Translations under genes and position numbers: made by a program
NCBI GenBank assembly: GCA_963787005.1
Contig: CAWBBX010000069.1
Coordinates: 1 to 17,569 of the forward strand
Origin: FEN-1297 sp963787005
GTDB lineage: Bacteria > Bacteroidota > Ignavibacteria > Ignavibacteriales > Ignavibacteriaceae
Length of the DNA stretch: 17,569 nucleotides
Direction of reading: 5' to 3'
Notes under the pieces: generated by a model
The model's database searches: none
Told to the model about the DNA's origin: nothing
What the model saw: only the letters and a program-made list of their open reading frames with translations
Part shown: piece after piece, positions 14,624 to 17,569 of the stretch
Layout of the letters: every line of letters starts with the position of its first letter
Position numbering within the stretch: the stretch's first letter is position 1

Positions 14624-16825
14624 CTATTTTAGATACAGCATCTTTTTAGACTCCGCGAAATTTCCCGCACGAAGTCCATAAAAATAAACGCCGCTTGAAA
14701 GAGGTTTGTGGCCTGCCTGTCCGGTAGGCAGGTTTGTGTTTGTTGTGTGTTGAATACTATTTGATAACTTCCCGCATTCTGATATTTATCCACTAATACA
14801 GCTACTTCATTTCCAAGGATATCATACACAGTTAATTCAACTCGGCCGGCGACAGGCAATTGATATTTAATAACCGTGGAAGGGTTGAACGGATTGGGGT
14901 AGTTCTGGGATAAATATAATTCCTTTGGGATTAAAACCGCATCACTCGCAGTGGTATCTTGTGATGTTGAATCGGATTTTGTAGTATCAGTAGAAGTAGA
15001 ATCATCATCCGGTAAATTAGGAGTATTGAAAACTACACCATTTTCATTAAAGATTGATAAGCACTTACTTTGACCAATCCATTTATTATTGTTTTTGTCA
15101 ATACCGAATGTTTTAATGTCTGTACTTATTAAGCCCGAATTATCAGGAGTATATATAATCTTATTTTCACCGTCGAATTCGATCAAACCGTAACCCGGCG
15201 CAGTTATCCACATAGAGTTGCCGGCTACAGGCCTTATTTGATTTATTGAATTAGGAAATCCCGAATAAATAGTAGATGTTTTTCCGTCGAATTTTGATAA
15301 TGCATTATAACTATAACTATTGTAGGGCGGGTCATAAACGTAAACATTTGTAATAAACCAGATATTATTGAATTTATCAATCTCCATATCTTTGATTTCC
15401 GTAGAAGGAAGTTGTAAGTCCGAAATCCCGAATAATTTTGTATTTGCGCCGTCGAACTTTACGAGGCCGGAGTCAGTCCATGCCCAATAATATCCGTTAC
15501 TATCAACAGCAATTCTACTTACAGAACGCGCAGATAATGGAACCGTTGAATTACCGTTAAATTTATAAAGTTGATTTGAAGAGATTAAAAGTATATTTCC
15601 TTTTCCGTCAGGAAGATATACATTTGCACTCGGGAAATTATCGACATGATACCACTTTGTACCATTGAACCTTCCGCTTTCCGTCCCCGCTGAAACCCAG
15701 AGGTTTCCCCGTCTATCGCTAAAGATTGCATTCACGGTTGACCACGGGACTTCTGAATTGGAAGAATTAATATTTCGCCATTTTGTACCGTCAAAAGAAG
15801 TGACCCCGTTAAAATTAAACCACGCCGTGCCGGAAGTATCAAGAGCCATTTGATATGCATATCCTCCGACAAAATTAGAATTGTCAGCACTGATGGTTTG
15901 CCAATTGCTTCCATCAAATCTGATAACCCGCCACATAGCTCCGAACCAAAGCAGATTATTATTATCTACTACAATATTATCGACATAATCCGAAGGGATG
16001 GAAGAATTCGTCGAAATGTAATGTGTCCATTTAGATCCGTCAAATTTTGAAAGTCCCCCCGCTTGTGTTCCTACCCATACAATATTGCTTTTATCGATAT
16101 AAACATCCATAACCCCTGTAGAAACAGTAGAATTATTAGGATTATACAAAGTATCTGTTTTACCATTTGTCACAGTAAGTCCCTTATGAATTGTTCCTAC
16201 CCATGCGTTTCCAATGGTATCGACCGCTAATGCATCTACCTCGTCATCATAAATTTTATTCCAAATTTTACCGTTATATTTATAGAGTCCCCCATAAGTA
16301 CCCGCAAATAAATTTCCTTGCCTGTCAGATGCTAATTTATAAACGGAGTTATTTTTTAAATCAGAGTTTGATGAATTGTAGATATTCCATACTTTTCCAT
16401 CAAATCTAGCAACACCGTTATTTGTACCAAACCAGATATATTTACCTGCCGGAAGAATACTAAATATTAGGTTTCCGGGTATGCCTGAATTTGATGTGTT
16501 ATATACGATCCAGCCGTTGTTGTTGTATTCGATTAAATTCTTTTCAGTTCCTATCCATTTGTTCCCTTTTTCATCCACTGCGATTGCATTTATCTTATTT
16601 CCGCGGAGCGGGGAATTTGAATCATCATAAAAAGTTTTTTCCCCGGTTACTGTGCTATATTTCATTAATATATTTCCGCCTACCCATAAGGTATCGTTGT
16701 CCAAAGCAATACTATACACTTTTGCAGAGTAGTAATTTTTCCACTTTGGATTTTGAGCTCTTGAGAAATTAATATTAATTTAATAAAACAAAAAGAAAAA
16801 TCAATATTTTATATCTGAATAACAT
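14624..16825 (-). CDS. Secreted double beta-propeller protein with T9SS sorting domain, broken in two places
   Basis: The body holds about 13-14 repeats of roughly 40-45 residues (KFDGSKW...NSSIP...IVVD...LLWFG), like the two-component-regulator propeller repeat, enough for two seven-bladed propellers. A Ser/Thr/Asp linker (STSTDTTKSDSTSQDTTASD) leads to a T9SS C-terminal domain (LSQNYPNPFNPSTVIKYQLP, VYDILGNEVAVLVD). The uninterrupted frame is only 14629-16719 from a GTG. Upstream, an ATG at 16825 encodes a signal peptide (MLFRYKILIFLFVLL) that joins INFSRAQNPKW only if one base is removed near 16779-16781. At the 3' end the frame runs through a 23-bp palindrome (14711-14733) and loses the domain end; skipping those 23 bp restores SSGVYFYGLRAGNFAESKK and the TAG at 14624. 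With both corrections the length is 726 whole codons. Probably cell-surface or secreted. Confidence 0.85.
14711..14733. repeat. CCTGCCT-type palindromic element, copy C, inside the T9SS sorting domain
   Basis: A 23-bp element whose minus strand begins ACCTGCCTACCGG and ends ACAGGCAGGC; the arms match copies A and B. It is read in frame as TCLPDRQA within the propeller gene. CACAA occurs directly on both sides. Removing 23 bp puts the conserved C-terminal sorting sequence back in frame, so this looks like an insertion into a formerly intact gene. Confidence 0.85.
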
Positions 16826-17082
16826 TTTACGCGAGCGAATATTTAGCTTTGTTCTTTTTATACCCTATAAAGATTTTCTATCATGGTTATAATAGCACCA
16901 ATTAAATCCTAAAACAGATTTACAACATTTAAAAGATTAACATTCAATTGCTACATGATGATCAATTCCCCCAATCTTATAAAAAATTATAAAATTTGTT
17001 ATCAATATCTCAACTATATTTCGGAAGATTCAGTTTAAATTCTCGAGTTATTCTTGTCAATTATTACCGTTTAGCAATTATA
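16826..17082. other. AT-rich intergenic region between two T9SS cargo genes
   Basis: These 257 bp lie between two minus-strand genes. The sequence is very AT-rich and holds no open frame with protein-like content. The part nearest 16826 should contain the promoter of the propeller gene, but no box stands out. Confidence 0.5.
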
Positions 17083-17569
17083 TTACTTCACATACACCAT
17101 CTTCCTTGATTGCACAAAACCACCGGCTCGTATTGTATAAAAATAAACTCCGCTTGCAAGCGTTTGGTGGTTTGTCATCTGCTGCGTGCTGAACATAACT
17201 TTGTGGATGCCCTTATCTTGATATTGATTTACCAATACAGCTACTTCATTTCCCAACATATCGAATACTTTTATTTCAACATTACCCGGCTGAGGGATTT
17301 GATAAGTTATCATTGTTGAAGGATTAAACGGATTGGGATAATTCTGGTTTAATTTATAATCGCTAATATTAAAAGCGTCTTTTGATTTTACATCGGTCAA
17401 TATTGAATCCAGTGTATTACCGTATTTTTTGCCGTTTAATTCACAGCCGACCAAAGAAAAATCGGTTTCCAATACTCTTCCTCCGGTTGCAGAAGATTGA
17501 CCATAATATGAAATTCCTATGCTGTCAGCAAAAGTAAAATAATAACTTGTCGGCATGTAAAATAAAGAC
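17083..17569 (-). CDS. C-terminal part of a secreted protein with T9SS sorting domain (5' end outside window)
   Basis: The frame stays open to the window edge (SLFY precedes the first in-window ATG at 17556), so only the last 161 residues or so are seen. The upstream portion (YYFTFADSIGISYYGQSSAT) is not recognised. It ends in a complete type IX sorting domain: LNQNYPNPFNPSTMITYQIP, EIKVFDMLGNEVAVLVNQYQ, then TLASGVYFYTIRAGGFVQSR and KMVYVK before TAA at 17083. Such domains direct cargo across the outer membrane and are usually cleaved there. This domain closely parallels that of the propeller gene and serves as the in-window template showing what that gene's C-terminus should be. Confidence 0.88.
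   Translation of the reverse strand, partial: SLFYMPTSYYFTFADSIGISYYGQSSATGGRVLETDFSLVGCELNGKKYGNTLDSILTDVKSKDAFNISDYKLNQNYPNPFNPSTMITYQIPQPGNVEIKVFDMLGNEVAVLVNQYQDKGIHKVMFSTQQMTNHQTLASGVYFYTIRAGGFVQSRKMVYVK

Noticed and set aside
14706..14748. Nine-base direct repeat CACAAACCT as a target-site duplication of copy C
   Set aside because: Counting it gives a 28-bp insertion, which would not restore the frame; the 23-bp model does. Part of the nine bases belongs to the element itself.
1..17569. CRISPR array, tRNA, rRNA or transposase gene
   Set aside because: No regularly spaced repeats, no cloverleaf-like sequence and no transposase-like protein were seen.

Overview
The window most likely comes from a member of the Ignavibacteria (Bacteroidota/Chlorobi group). 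The main clue is the C-terminal type IX secretion (T9SS) sorting domain of two proteins at the right end, with its NYPNPFNPST signature. Other support is AT-rich spacers with few strong Shine-Dalgarno sequences, and housekeeping genes mixed with envelope-sugar genes. This placement is an inference from motifs; no rRNA or tRNA is present.

Layout, left to right. At 1-1708 (minus) lies the N-terminal half of dnaE, broken by a one-base frame break. A small plus-strand pair of unrecognised genes (1891-2387) overlaps by ATGA. A repeat-rich spacer (2388-2556) follows. Then on the minus strand come dut (2557-3015), a frameshifted Wzx-like flippase (3189-4647), a spacer holding a composite inverted repeat (4697-4799), nadC with a YbgC-type thioesterase (4821-6098), a hicB-hicA toxin-antitoxin pair (6249-6715) and accA (6784-7734). 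The polysaccharide genes follow: a GT2 glycosyltransferase fused to a degenerate phosphoglycosyl-transferase-like module (7736-9718), a Dpm1-like polyprenol-phosphate glycosyltransferase (9795-10520), an intact initiating polyprenyl glycosylphosphotransferase (10709-12112) and a GT4-type glycosyltransferase (12137-13336). A divergent plus-strand GT9 heptosyltransferase-like gene with two cysteine clusters (13555-14613) comes next. The right end holds a secreted double beta-propeller protein (14624-16825) and the C-terminal part of another T9SS cargo (17083-17569).

How the genes fit together. The intact glycosylphosphotransferase could load the first sugar phosphate onto the lipid carrier. The GT2, GT4, GT9 and Dpm1-like enzymes could extend it or supply lipid-linked sugars, and the Wzx-like protein could flip the product. 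dnaE and dut serve DNA replication and dNTP hygiene, nadC serves NAD synthesis, and accA serves fatty-acid synthesis. The two small gene pairs are accessory.

Main points for a second look. (1) Three genes carry one-base frame breaks, including the essential dnaE, so base-level indel errors in the sequence are a serious possibility. (2) A 23-bp palindromic element with two relatives elsewhere in the window interrupts the T9SS sorting domain of the propeller gene; removing exactly 23 bp restores the conserved C-terminus. (3) The GT2 fusion carries a C-terminal module that lacks the catalytic Asp-Glu dyad seen in the intact paralogue 1 kb upstream. (4) The ATGA-overlapping pair at 1891-2387 is an unrecognised two-gene module. 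No gene-free stretch exceeds 300 bases. I saw no CRISPR array, tRNA, rRNA or transposase gene.
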